A DNA stretch of 64,000 nt from Sisyra terminalis (lineage: Eukaryota > Arthropoda > Insecta > Neuroptera > Sisyridae), in assembly GCA_958496175.1 (NCBI GenBank), contig OY292280.1:2790001-2854000 (forward strand), written 5' to 3'. Below the pieces are notes generated by a model. It was not told the origin of the DNA. It saw only the letters and a list, made by a program, of their open reading frames with translations, and did no database searches. This document shows positions 31,901-45,878 of this stretch, in pieces; position 1 is the first letter of the stretch; each line of letters starts with the position of its first letter. Made by a program: the position numbers and the translations under genes.

Positions 31901-34900
31901 TTGCGGGTGTTCTTTTGCACACAGGATAAAAATTTTTTCACTCCACCTCTCACGTAATGACATTGTTTAATAATCCGTTGCGAAAATTAGCTGTTATATG
32001 GAAAAGTCACCCCTCAAAAATGACTTTTTTTTCTAGCCAATTTGGTGCAAGCGTTTTCACCTCCTTTATTTCCCAATTTAATTTTCCAAGGATCTAGTGA
32101 ACCAATGCTTATGATTTTTTGCATAGTGGTTAAGGATGATTTAATTTGTAATATGCAATTCAATTTTGGCGAAACAAAACATCCCTTATATCCTTTTTAT
32201 GCACTCGAAAATTGTCCTTTTTGAAACTTTGAAACGATATTGCGGGTGTTCTTTTGCACACAGGATAAAAATTTTTTCACTCCACATCTCACGTAATGAC
32301 ATTGTTTAATAATCCGGTGCGAAAATTAGCTGTTATAAGGAAAAGTCACCCCTCAAAAATGACCATTTTTTTTGTAGCCAATTTGGTGCAAGCGTTTTCA
32401 CCTCCTTAATTTCCCAATTTAATTTTCCAAGGATCTGGTGAACCAATGCATATGATTTTTTGCATAGTGGTTAAGGATGAATTAGTTTGTAATATGCAAT
32501 TCAGTTTTGGCGAAACAAAACATCCCTTATATCCTTTTTATGCACTCGAAAATTGTCCTTTTTGAATCTTTGAAACGATATTGCGGGTGTTCTTTTGCAC
32601 ACAGGATAAAAATTTTTTCACTCCACATCTCAAGTAATGACATTGTATAATAATCCGTTGCGAAAATTAGCTGTTATAAGGAAAAGTCACCCCTCAAAAA
32701 TGACCTTTTTTTCTAGCCAATTTGGTGCAAGCGTTTTCACCTCCTTAATTTCCCAATTTAATTTTCCAAGGATCTGGTGAACCAATGCATATGATTTTTT
32801 GCATAGTGGTTAAGGATGAAATAGTTTGTAATATGCAATTCAGTTTTGGCGAAACAAAACATCCCTTATATCCTTTTTATGCACTCGAAAATTGTCCTTT
32901 TTGAAACTTTGAAACGATATTGCGAGTGTTCTGTTGCCCACAGGATAAAATTTTTTTCACTCCACATCTCACGTAATGACATTGTATAATAATCCGTTGC
33001 GAAAATTAGCTGTTATAAGGAAAAGTCACCCCTCAAAAATGACCTTTTTTTCTAGCCAATTTGGTGCAAGCGTTTTCACCTCCTTAATTTCCCAATTTAA
33101 TTTTCCAAGGATCTGGTGAACCAATGCATATGATTTTTTGCATAGTGGTTAAGGATGAATTAATTTGTAATATGCAATTCAGTTTTGGCGAAACAAAGCA
33201 TCCCTTATATCCTTTTTATGCACTCGAAAATTGTCCTTTTTGAATCTTTGAAACGATATTGCGGGTGTTCTTTTGCACACAGGATAAAAATTTTTTCACT
33301 CCACATCTCAAGTAATGACATTGTATAATAATCCGCTGCGAAAATTAGCTGTTATAAGGAAAAGTCACCCCTCAAAAATGACCTTTTTTTCTAGCCAATT
33401 TGGTGCAAGCGTTTTCACCTCCTTAATTTCCCAATTTAATTTTCCAAGGATCTGGTGAACCAATGCATATGATTTTTTGCATAGTGGTTAAGGATGAAAT
33501 AGTTTGTAATATGCAATTCAGTTTTGGCGAAACAAAACATCCCTTATATCCTTTTTATGCACTCGAAAATTGTCCTTTTTGAAACTTTGAAACGATATTG
33601 CGAGTGTTCTGTTGCCCACAGGATAAAATTTTTTTCACTCCACATCTCACGTAATGACATTGTTTAATAATCCGTTGCGAAAATTAGCTGTTATAAGGAA
33701 AAGTCACCCCTCAAAAATGACCTTTTTTTCTAGCCAATTTGGTGCAAGCGTTTTCCCCTCCTTAATTTCCCAATTTAATTTTCCAAGGATCTGGTAAACC
33801 AATGCATATGATTTTTTGCATAGTGGTTAAGGATGACTGAATTTGTAATATGCAATTCAGTTTTGGCAAAACAAAACATCCCTTATATCCTTTTTATGCA
33901 CTCGAAAATTGTCCTTTTTGAAACTTTGAAACGATATTGCGGGTGTTCTGTTGCACACAGGATAAAATTTTTTTCTCTCCACAACTCACGTAATGACATT
34001 GTATAATAATCCGTTGCGAAAATTAGCTGTTATAAGGAAAAGTCACCCCTCAAAAATGACCTTTTTTTCTAGCCAATTTGGTGCAAGCGTTTTCACCTCC
34101 TTAATTTCCCAATTTAATTTTCCAAGGATCTGGTGAACCAGTGCATATGATTTTTTGCATTGTGGTTAAGGATGATTTAATTTGTAATATGCAATTCAAT
34201 TTTGGCGAAACAAAACATCCCTTATATCCATTTTATGCACTCGAAAATTGTCCATTTTGAAACTTTGAAACGATATTGCGGGTGTTCTTTTGCACACAGG
34301 ATAAAAATTTTTTCACTCCACATCTCACGTAATGACATTGTTTAATAATCCGTTGCGAAAATTAGCTGTTATAAGGAAAAGTCACCCCTCAAAAATGACC
34401 TTTTTTTCTAGCCAATTTGGTGCAAGCGTTTTCACCTCCTTAATTTCCCAATTTAATTTTCCAAGGATCTGGTGAACCAATGCATATGATTTTTTGCATA
34501 GTGGTTAAGGATGAAATAGTTTGTAATATGCAATTCAGTTTTGGCGAAACAAAACATCCCTTATATCCTTTTTATGCACTCGAAAATTGTCCTTTTTGAA
34601 ACTTTGAAACGATATTGCGGGTGTTCTGTTGCACACAGGATAAAAATTTTTTCACTCCACATCTCACGTAATGACATTGTTTAATAATCCGTTGCGAAAA
34701 TTAGCTGTTATAAGGAAAAGTCACCCCTCAAAAATGACCTTTTTTTCTAGCCAATTTGGTGCAAGCGTTTTCCCCTCCTTAATTTCCCAATTTAATTTTC
34801 CAAGGATCTGGTGAACCAATGATTATGATTTTTTGCATAGTGGTTAAGGATGAATTAGTTTGTAATATGCAATTCAGTTTTGGCGAAACAAAGCATCCCT

Positions 34901-37900
34901 TATATCCTTTTTATGCACTCGAAAATTGTCCTTTTTGAAACTTTGAAACGATATTGCGGGTGTTCTGTTGCACACAGGATAAAAATTTTTTCACTCCACA
35001 TCTCACGTAATGACATTGTTTAATAATCCGTTGCGAAAATTAGCTGTTATAAGGAAAAGTCACCCCTCAAAAATGACCTTTTTTTCTAGCCAATTTGGTG
35101 CAAGCGTTTTCACCTCCATTATTTCCCAATTTAATTTTCCAAGGATCTAGTGAACCAATGCTTATGATTTTTTGCATACTGGTTAAGGATGATTTAATTA
35201 GTAATATGCAATTCAATTTTGGCGAAACAAAACATCCCTTATATCCTTTTTATGCACTCGAAAATTGTCCTTTTTGAAACTTTGAAACGATATTGCGGGT
35301 GTTCTTTTGCACACAGGATAAAAATTTTTTCACTCCACATCTCACGTAATGACATTGTTTAATAATCCGTTGCGAAAATTAGCTGTTATAAGGAAAAGTC
35401 ACCCCTCAAAAATGACCTTTTTTTCTAGCCAATTTGGTGCAAGCGTTTTCCCCTCCTTAATTTCCCAATTTAATTTTCCAAGGATCTGGTGAACCAGTGC
35501 ATATGATTTTTTGCATTGTGGTTAAGGATGATTTAATTTGTAATATGCAATTCAATTTTTGCGAAACAAAACATCCCTTATATCCATTTTATGCACTCGA
35601 AAATTGTCCTTTTTGAAACTTTGAAACGATATTGCGGGTGTTCTTTTGCACACAGGATAAAAATTTTTTCACTCCACATCTCACGTAATGACATTGTTTA
35701 ATAATCTGTTGCGAAAATTAGCTGTTATAAGGAATAGTCACCCCTCAAAAATGACCTTTTTTTCTAGCCAATTTGGTGCAAGCGTTTTCCCCTCCTTAAT
35801 TTCCCAATTTAATTTTCCAAGGATCTGGTGAACCAATGCATATGATTTTTTGCATAGTGGTTAAGGATGACTGAATTTGTAATATGCAATTCAGTTATGG
35901 CAAAACAAATCATCCCTTATATCCTTTTCATGCACTCGAAAATTGTCCTTTTTGAAACTTTGAAACGATATTGCGGGTGTTCTGTTGCTCACAGGATAAA
36001 AATTTTTTCACTCCACATCTCACGTAATGACATTGTATAATAATCCGTTGCGAAAATTAGCTGTTATAAGGAAAAGTCACCCCTCAAAAATGACCTTTTT
36101 TTCTAGCCAATTTGGTGCAAGCGTTTTCACCTCCTTAATTTCCCAATTTAATTTTCCAAGGATCTGGTGAACCTGTGCATATGATTTTTTGCATTGTGGT
36201 TAAGGATGATTTAATTTGTAATATGTAATTCAATTTTGGCGAAACAAAACATCCCTTATATCCATTTTATGCACTCGAAAATTGTCCTTTTTGAAACTTT
36301 GAAACGATATTGCGGGTGTTCTTTTGCACACAGGATAAAAATTTTTTCACTCCACATCTCACGTAATGACATTGTTTAATAATCCGTTGCGAAAATTAGC
36401 TGTTATAAGGAAAAGTCACCCCTCAAAAATGACCTTTTTTTCTAGCCAATTTGGTGCAAGCGTTTTCACCTCCTTAATTTCCCAATTTAATTTTCCAAGG
36501 ATCTGGTGAACCAATGCATATGATTTTTTGCATAGTGGTTAAGGATGAAAAAGTTTGTAATATGCAATTCAGTTTTGGCGAAACAAAACATCCCTTATAT
36601 CCTTTTTATGCACTCGAAAATTGTCCTTTTTGAAACTTTGAAACGATATTGCGGGTGTTCTTTTGCACACAGGATAAAAATTTTTTCACTCCACATCTCA
36701 AGTAATGACATTGTATAATAATCCGTTGCGAAAATTAGCTGTTATAAGGAAAAGTCACCCCTCAAAAATGACCTTTTTTTCTAGCCAATTTGGTGCAAGC
36801 GTTTTCACCTCCTTAATTTCCCAATTTAATTTTCCAAGGATCTGGTGAACCTGTGCATATGATTTTTTGCATTGTGGTTAAGGATGATTTAATTTGTAAT
36901 ATGTAATTCAATTTTGGCGAAACAAAACATCCCTTATATCCATTTTATGCACTCGAAAATTGTCCTTTTTGAAACTTTGAAACGATATTGCGGGTGTTCT
37001 TTTGCACACAGGATAAAAAATTTTTCACTCCACATCTCACGTAATGACATTGTTTAATAATCCGTTGCGAAAATTAGCTGTTATAAGGAGAAGTCACCCC
37101 TCAAAAATGACCTTTTTTCTAGCCAATTTGGTGCAAGCGTTTTCACCTCCTTAATTTCCCAATTTAATTTTCCAAGGATCTGGTGAACCAATGCATATGA
37201 TTGTTTGCATAGTGGTTAAGGATGATTTAATTTGTAATATGCATTTCAATTTTGGCGAAACAAAACATCCCTTATATCCATTTTATGCACTCGAAAATTG
37301 TCCTTTTTGAAACTTTGAAACGATATTGCGGGTGTTCTTTTGCACACAGGATAAAAATTTTTTCACTCCACATCTCACGTAATGACATTGTTTAATAATC
37401 CGTTGCGAAAATTAGCTGTTATAAGGAAAAGTCACCCCTCAAAAATGACCTTTTTTTCTAGCCAATTTGGTGCAAGCGTTTTCACCTCCTTAATTTCCCA
37501 ATTTAATTTTCCAAGGATCTGGTGAACCAATGCATATGATTTTTTGCATAGTGGTTAAGGATGAAAAAGTTTGTAATATGCAATTCAGTTTTGGCGAAAC
37601 AAAACATCCCTTATATCCTTTTTATGCACTCGAAAATTGTCCTTTTTGAAACTTTGAAACGATATTGCGGGTGTTCTTTTGCACACAGGATAAAAATTTT
37701 TTCACTCCACATCTCAAGTAATGACATTGTATAATAATCCGTTGCGAAAATTAGCTGTTATAAGGAAAAGTCACCCCTCAAAAATGACCTTTTTTTCTAG
37801 CCAATTTGGTGCAAGCGTTTTCACCTCCTTAATTTCCCAATTTAATTTTCCAAGGATCTGGTGAACCAATGCATATGATTTTTTGCATAGTGGTTAAGGA

Positions 37901-40454
37901 TGAAATAGTTTGTAATATGCAATTCAGTTTTGGCGAAACAAAACATCCCTTATATCCTTTTTATGCACTCGAAAATTGTCCTTTTTGAAACTTTGAAACG
38001 ATATTGCGATTGTTCTGTTGCCCACAGGATAAAATTTTTTTCACTCCACATCTCACGTAATGACATTGTATAATAATCCGTTGCGAAAATTAGCTGTTAT
38101 AAGGAAAAGTCACCCCTCAAAAATGACCTTTTTTTCTAGCCAATTTGGTGCAAGCGTTTTCCCCTCCTTAATTTCCCAATTTAATTTTCCAAGGATCTGG
38201 TGAACCAATGCATATGATTTTTTGCATAGTGGTTAAGGATGACTGAATTTGTAATATGCATTTCAGTTTTGGCAAAACAAAACATCCCTTATATCCTTTT
38301 TATGCACTCGAAAATTGTCCTTTTTGAAACTTTGAAACGATATTGCGGGTGTTCTGTTGCACACAGGATAAAAATTTTTTCACTCCACATCTCACGTAAT
38401 GTCATTGTATAATAATCCGTTGCGAAAATTAGCTGTTATATGGAAAAGTCACCCCTCAAAAATGACCTTTTTTTCTAGCCAATTTGGTGCAAGCGTTTTC
38501 ACCTCCTTAATTTCCCAATTTAATTTTCCAAGGATCTGGTGAACCAGTGCATATGATTTTTTGCATTGTGGTTAAGGATGATTTAATTTGTAATATGCAA
38601 TTCAATTTTGGCGAAACAAAACATCCCTTATATCCATTTTATGCACTCGAAAATTGTCCTTTTTGATACTTTGAAACGATATTGCGGGTGTTCTTTTGCA
38701 CACAGGATAAAAATTTTTTCACTCCACATCTCACGTAATGACATTGTTTAATAATCCGTTGCGAAAATTAGCTGTTATAAGGAGAAGTCACCCCTCAAAA
38801 ATGACCTTTTTTCTAGCCAATTTGGTGCAAGCGTTTTCACCTCCTTAATTTCCCAATTTAATTTTCCAAGGATCTGGTGAACCAATGCATATGATTGTTT
38901 GCATAGTGGTTAAGGATGATTTAATTTGTAATATGCAATTCAATTTTGGCGAAACAAAACATCCCTTATATCCATTTTATGCACTCGAAAATTGTCCTTT
39001 TTGATACTTTGAAACGATATTGCGGGTGTTCTTTTGCACACAGGATAAAAATTTTTTCACTCCACATCTCACGTAATGACATTGTTTAATAATCCGTTGC
39101 GAAAATTAGCTGTTATAAGGAGAAGTCACCCCTCAAAAATGACCTTTTTTCTAGCCAATTTGGTGCAAGCGTTTTCACCTCCTTAATTTCCCAATTTAAT
39201 TTTCCAAGGATCTGGTGAACCAATGCATATGATTTTTTGCATAGTGGTTAAGGATGAAAAAGTTTGTAATATGCAATTCAGTTTTGGCGAAACAAAACAT
39301 CCCTTATATCCTTTTTATGCACTCGAAAATTGTCCTTTTTGAAACTTTGAAACGATATTGCGGGTGTTCTGTTGCACACAGGATAAAAATTTTTTCACTC
39401 CACATCTCACGTAATGACATTGTATAATAATCCGTTGCGAAAATTAGCTGTTATAAGGAAAAGTCACCCCTCAAAAATGACCTTTTTTTCTAGCCAATTT
39501 GGTGCAAGCGTTTTCACCTCCTTAATTTCCCAATTTAATTTTCCAAGGATCTGGTCAACCAGTGCATATGATTTTTTGCATAGTGGTTAAGGATGATTTA
39601 ATTTGTAATATGCAATTCAATTTTGGCGAAACAAAACATCCCTTATATCCTTTTTATGCACTCGAAAATTGTCCTTTTTGAAACTTTGAAACGATATTGC
39701 GGGTGTTCTTTTGCACACAGGATAAAAATTTTTTCACTCCACATCTCACGTAATGACATTGTTTAATAATCCGTTGCGAAAATTAGCTGTTATATGGAAA
39801 AGTCACCCCTCAAAAATGACCTTTTTTTCTAGCCAATTTGGTGCAAGCGTTTTCCCCTCCTTAATTTCCCAATTTAATTTTCCAAGGATCTAGTGAACCA
39901 ATGCTTATGATTTTTTGCATAGTGGATAAGGATGATTTAATTAGTAATATGCAATTCAATTTTGGCGAAACAAAACATCCCTTATATCCTTTTTATGCAC
40001 TCGAAAATTGTCCTTTTTGAAACTTTGAAACGATATTGCGGGTGTTCTTTTGCACACAGGATAAAAATTTTTTCACTCCACATCTCACGTAATGACATTG
40101 TTTAATAATCCGTTGCGAAAATTAGCTGTTATATGGAAAAGTCACCCCTCAAAAATGACCTTTTTTTCTAGCCAATTTGGTGCAAGCGTTTTCCCCTCCT
40201 TAATTTCCCAATTTAATTTTCCAAGGATCTGGTGAACCAATGCATATGATTTTTTGCATAGTGGTTAAGGATGACTGAATTTGTAATATGCAAATCAGTT
40301 TTGGCAAAACAAAACATCCCTTATATCCTTTTTATGCACTCGAAAATTGTCCTTTTTGAAACTTTGAAACGATATTGCGGGTGTTCTGTTGCACACAGGA
40401 TAAAAATTTTTTCACTCCACATCTCACGTAATGACATTGTATAATAATCCGTAG

Positions 40455-43400
40455 CGAAAATTAGCTGTTATATGGAAAAGTCACCCCTCAAAAATGACCT
40501 TTTTTTCTAGCCAATTTGGTGCAAGCGTTTTCACCTCCTTAATTTCCCAATTTAATTTTCCAAGGATCTGGATAACCAATGCATATGATTGTTTGCATAG
40601 TGGTTAAGGATGATTTAATTTGTTATATGCAATTCAATTTTGGCGAAACAAAACATCCCTTATATCCATTTTATGCACTCGAAAATTGTCCTTTTTGAAA
40701 CTTTGAAACGATATTGCGGGTGTTCTTTTGCACACAGGATAAAAATTTTTTCACTCCACATCTCACGTAATGACATTGTTTAATAATCCGTTGCGAAAAT
40801 TAGCTGTTATAAGGAAAAGTCACCCCTCAAAAATGACCTTTTTTTCTAGCCAATTTGGTGCAAGCGTTTTCACCTCCTTAATTTCCCAATTTAATTTTCC
40901 AAGGATCTGGTGAACCAATGCATATGATTTTTTGCATAGTGGTTAAGGATGAATTAGTTTGTAATATGCAATTCAGTTTTGGCGAAACAAAGCATCCCTT
41001 ATATCCTTTTTATGCACTCGAAAATTGTCCTTTTTGAAACTTTGAAACGATATTGCGAGTGTTCTGTTGCCCACAGGATAAAATTTTTTTCACTCCACAT
41101 CTCACGTAATGACATTGTTTAATAATCCGTTGCGAAAATTAGCTGTTATAAGGAAAAGTCACCCCTCAAAAATGACCTTTTTTTCTAGCCAATTTGGTGC
41201 AAGCGTTTTCACCTCCTTAATTTCCCAATTTAATTTTCCAAGGATCTGGTGAACCAATGCATATGATTTTTTGCATAGTGGTTAAGGATGAATTAGTTTG
41301 TAATATGCAATTCAGTTTTGGCGAAACAAAGCATCCCTTATATCCTTTTTATGCACTCGAAAATTGTCCTTTTTGAAACTTTGAAACGATATTGCGGGTG
41401 TTCTGTTGCACACAGGATAAAAATTTTTTCACTCCACATCTCACGTAATGACATTGTATAATAATCCGTTGCGAAAATTAGCTGTTATAAGGAAAAGTCA
41501 CCCCTCAAAAATGACCTTTTTTTCTAGCCAATTTGGTGCAAGCGTTTTCACCTCCTTAATTTCCCAATTTAATTTTCCAAGGATCTGGTGAACCAATGCA
41601 TATGATTTTTTGCATAGTGGTTAAGGATGATTTAATTTGTAATATGCAATTCAATTTTGGCGAAACAAAACATCCCTTATATCCATTTTATGCACTCGAA
41701 AATTGTCCTTTTTGAAACTTTGAAACGATATTGCGGGTGTTCTTTTGCACACAGGATAAAAATTTTTTCACTCCACATCTCACGTAATGACATTGTTTAA
41801 TAATCTGTTGCGAAAATTAGCTGTTATAAGGAAAAGTCACCCCTCAAAAATGACCTTTTTTTCTAGCCAATTTGGTGCAAGCGTTTTCACCTCCTTTATT
41901 TCCCAATTTAATTTTCCAAGGATCTAGTGAACCAATGCTTATGATTTTTTGCATAGTGGATAAGGATGATTTAATTAGTAATATGCAATTCAATTTTGGC
42001 GAAACAAAACATCCCTTATATCCTTTTTATGCACTCGAAAATTGTCCTTTTTGAAACTTTGAAACGATATTGCGGGTGTTCTTTTGCACACAGGATAAAA
42101 ATTTTTTCACTCCACATCTCACGTAATGACATTGTTTAATAATCCGTTGCGAAAATTAGCTGTTATATGGAAAAGTCACCCCTCAAAAATGACCTTTTTT
42201 TCTAGCCAATTTGGTGCAAGCGTTTTCACCTCCTTTATTTCCCAATTTAATTTTCCAAGGATCTAGTGAACCAATGCTTATGATTTTTTGCATAGTGGTT
42301 AAGGATGATTTAATTTGTTATATGCAATTCAATTTTGGCGAAACAAAACATCCCTTATATCCATTTTATGCACTCGAAAATTGTCCTTTTTGAAACTTTG
42401 AAACGATATTGCGGGTGTTCTTTTGCACACAGGATAAAAATTTTTTCACTCCACATCTCACGTAATGACATTGTTTAATAATCCGTTGCGAAAATTAGCT
42501 GTTATAAGGAAAAGTCACCCCTCAAAAATGACCTTTTTTTCTAGCCAATTTGGTGCAAGCGTTTTCACCTCCTTTATTTCCCAATTTAATTTTCCAAGGA
42601 TCTAGTGAACCAATGCTTATGATTTTTTGCATAGTGGTTAAGGATGATTTAGTTTGTAATATGCAATTCAATTTTGGCGAAACAAAACATCCCTTATATC
42701 CTTTTTATGCACTCGAAAATTGTCCTTTTTGAAACTTTGAAACGATATTGCGGGTGTTCTTTTGCACACAGGATAAAAATTTTTTCACTCCACATCTCAC
42801 GTAATGACATTGTTTAATAATCCGTTGCGAAAATTAGCTGTTATATGGAAAAGTCACCCCTCAAAAATGACCTTTTTTTCTAGCCAATTTGGTGCAAGCG
42901 TTTTCACCTCCTTTATTTCCCAATTTAATTTTCCAAGGATCTAGTGAACCAATGCTTATGATTTTTTGCATAGTGGTTAAGGATGATTTAATTTGTTATA
43001 TGCAATTCAATTTTGGCGAAACAAAACATCCCTTATATCCATTTTATGCACTCGAAAATTGTCCTTTTTGAAACTTTGAAACGATATTGCGGGTGTTCTT
43101 TTGCACACAGGATAAAAATTTTTTCACTCCACATCTCACGTAATGACATTGTTTAATAATCCGTTGCGAAAATTAGCTGTTATATGGAAAAGTCACCCCT
43201 CAAAAATGACCTTTTTTTCTAGCCAATTTGGTGCAAGCGTTTTCACCTCCTTAATTTCCCAATTTAATTTTCCAAGGATCTGGATAACCAATGCATATGA
43301 TTGTTTGCATAGTGGTTAAGGATGATTTAATTTGTTATATGCAATTCAATTTTGGCGAAACAAAACATCCCTTATATCCATTTTATGCACTCGAAAATTG

Positions 43401-45878
43401 TCCTTTTTGAAACTTTGAAACGATATTGCGGGTGTTCTTTTGCACACAGGATAAAAAATTTTTCACTCCACATCTCACGTAATGACATTGTTTAATAATC
43501 CGTTGCGAAAATTAGCTGTTATAAGGAAAAGTCACCCCTCAAAAATGACCTTTTTTTCTAGCCAATTTGGTGCAAGCGTTTTCACCTCCTTAATTTCCCA
43601 ATTTAATTTTCCAAGGATCTGGTGAACCAATGCATATGATTTTTTGCATAGTGGTTAAGGATGAATTAGTTTGTAATATGCAATTCAGTTTTGGCGAAAC
43701 AAAGCATCCCTTATATCCTTTTTATGCACTCGAAAATTGTCCTTTTTGAAACTTTGAAACGATATTGCGAGTGTTCTGTTGCCCACAGGATAAAATTTTT
43801 TTCACTCCACATCTCACGTAATGACATTGTTTAATAATCCGTTGCGAAAATTAGCTGTTATAAGGAAAAGTCACCCCTCAAAAATGACCTTTTTTTCTAG
43901 CCAATTTGGTGCAAGCGTTTTCACCTCCTTAATTTCCCAATTTAATTTTCCAAGGATCTGGTGAACCAATGCATATGATTTTTTGCATAGTGGTTAAGGA
44001 TGAATTAGTTTGTAATATGCAATTCAGTTTTGGCGAAACAAAGCATCCCTTATATCCTTTTTATGCACTCGAAAATTGTCCTTTTTGAAACTTTGAAACG
44101 ATATTGCGGGTGTTCTGTTGCACACAGGATAAAAATTTTTTCACTCCACATCTCACGTAATGACATTGTATAATAATCCGTTGCGAAAATTAGCTGTTAT
44201 AAGGAAAAGTCACCCCTCAAAAATGACCTTTTTTTCTAGCCAATTTGGTGCAAGCGTTTTCACCTCCTTAATTTCCCAATTTAATTTTCCAAGGATCTGG
44301 TGAACCAATGCATATGATTTTTTGCATAGTGGTTAAGGATGATTTAATTTGTAATATGCAATTCAATTTTGGCGAAACAAAACATCCCTTATATCCATTT
44401 TATGCACTCGAAAATTGTCCTTTTTGAAACTTTGAAACGATATTGCGGGTGTTCTTTTGCACACAGGATAAAAATTTTTTCACTCCACATCTCACGTAAT
44501 GACATTGTTTAATAATCTGTTGCGAAAATTAGCTGTTATAAGGAAAAGTCACCCCTCAAAAATGACCTTTTTTTCTAGCCAATTTGGTGCAAGCGTTTTC
44601 ACCTCCTTTATTTCCCAATTTAATTTTCCAAGGATCTAGTGAACCAATGCTTATGATTTTTTGCATAGTGGATAAGGATGATTTAATTAGTAATATGCAA
44701 TTCAATTTTGGCGAAACAAAACATCCCTTATATCCTTTTTATGCACTCGAAAATTGTCCTTTTTGAAACTTTGAAACGATATTGCGGGTGTTCTTTTGCA
44801 CACAGGATAAAAATTTTTTCACTCCACATCTCACGTAATGACATTGTTTAATAATCCGTTGCGAAAATTAGCTGTTATATGGAAAAGTCACCCCTCAAAA
44901 ATGACCTTTTTTTCTAGCCAATTTGGTGCAAGCGTTTTCACCTCCTTTATTTCCCAATTTAATTTTCCAAGGATCTAGTGAACCAATGCTTATGATTTTT
45001 TGCATAGTGGTTAAGGATGATTTAATTTGTTATATGCAATTCAATTTTGGCGAAACAAAACATCCCTTATATCCATTTTATGCACTCGAAAATTGTCCTT
45101 TTTGAAACTTTGAAACGATATTGCGGGTGTTCTTTTGCACACAGGATAAAAATTTTTTCACTCCACATCTCACGTAATGACATTGTTTAATAATCCGTTG
45201 CGAAAATTAGCTGTTATAAGGAAAAGTCACCCCTCAAAAATGACCTTTTTTTCTAGCCAATTTGGTGCAAGCGTTTTCACCTCCTTTATTTCCCAATTTA
45301 ATTTTCCAAGGATCTAGTGAACCAATGCTTATGATTTTTTGCATAGTGGTTAAGGATGATTTAGTTTGTAATATGCAATTCAATTTTGGCGAAACAAAAC
45401 ATCCCTTATATCCTTTTTATGCACTCGAAAATTGTCCTTTTTGAAACTTTGAAACGATATTGCGGGTGTTCTTTTGCACACAGGATAAAAATTTTTTCAC
45501 TCCACATCTCACGTAATGACATTGTTTAATAATCCGTTGCGAAAATTAGCTGTTATATGGAAAAGTCACCCCTCAAAAATGACCTTTTTTTCTAGCCAAT
45601 TTGGTGCAAGCGTTTTCACCTCCTTTATTTCCCAATTTAATTTTCCAAGGATCTAGTGAACCAATGCTTATGATTTTTTGCATAGTGGTTAAGGATAATT
45701 TAATTTGTTATATGCAATTCAATTTTGGCGAAACAAAACATCCCTTATATCCATTTTATGCACTCGAAAATTGTCCTTTTTGAAACTTTGAAACGATATT
45801 GCGGGTGTTCTTTTGCACACAGGATAAAAATTTTTTCACTCCACATCTCACGTAATGACATTGTTTAATAATCCGTTG
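40455..45878 (+). repeat. Eight-monomer higher-order repeat, period 2,712 bp, two copies
   Basis: The rare GATAACCAATGCATATGATT variant at 40570 recurs at 43282, and the whole order of monomer types between them repeats. Among the few differences seen are an A/T run shift near 43457 and a G-to-A change at 45697 (G at the matching 42985). The left boundary lies after 40454, where the copies differ. Confidence 0.85.
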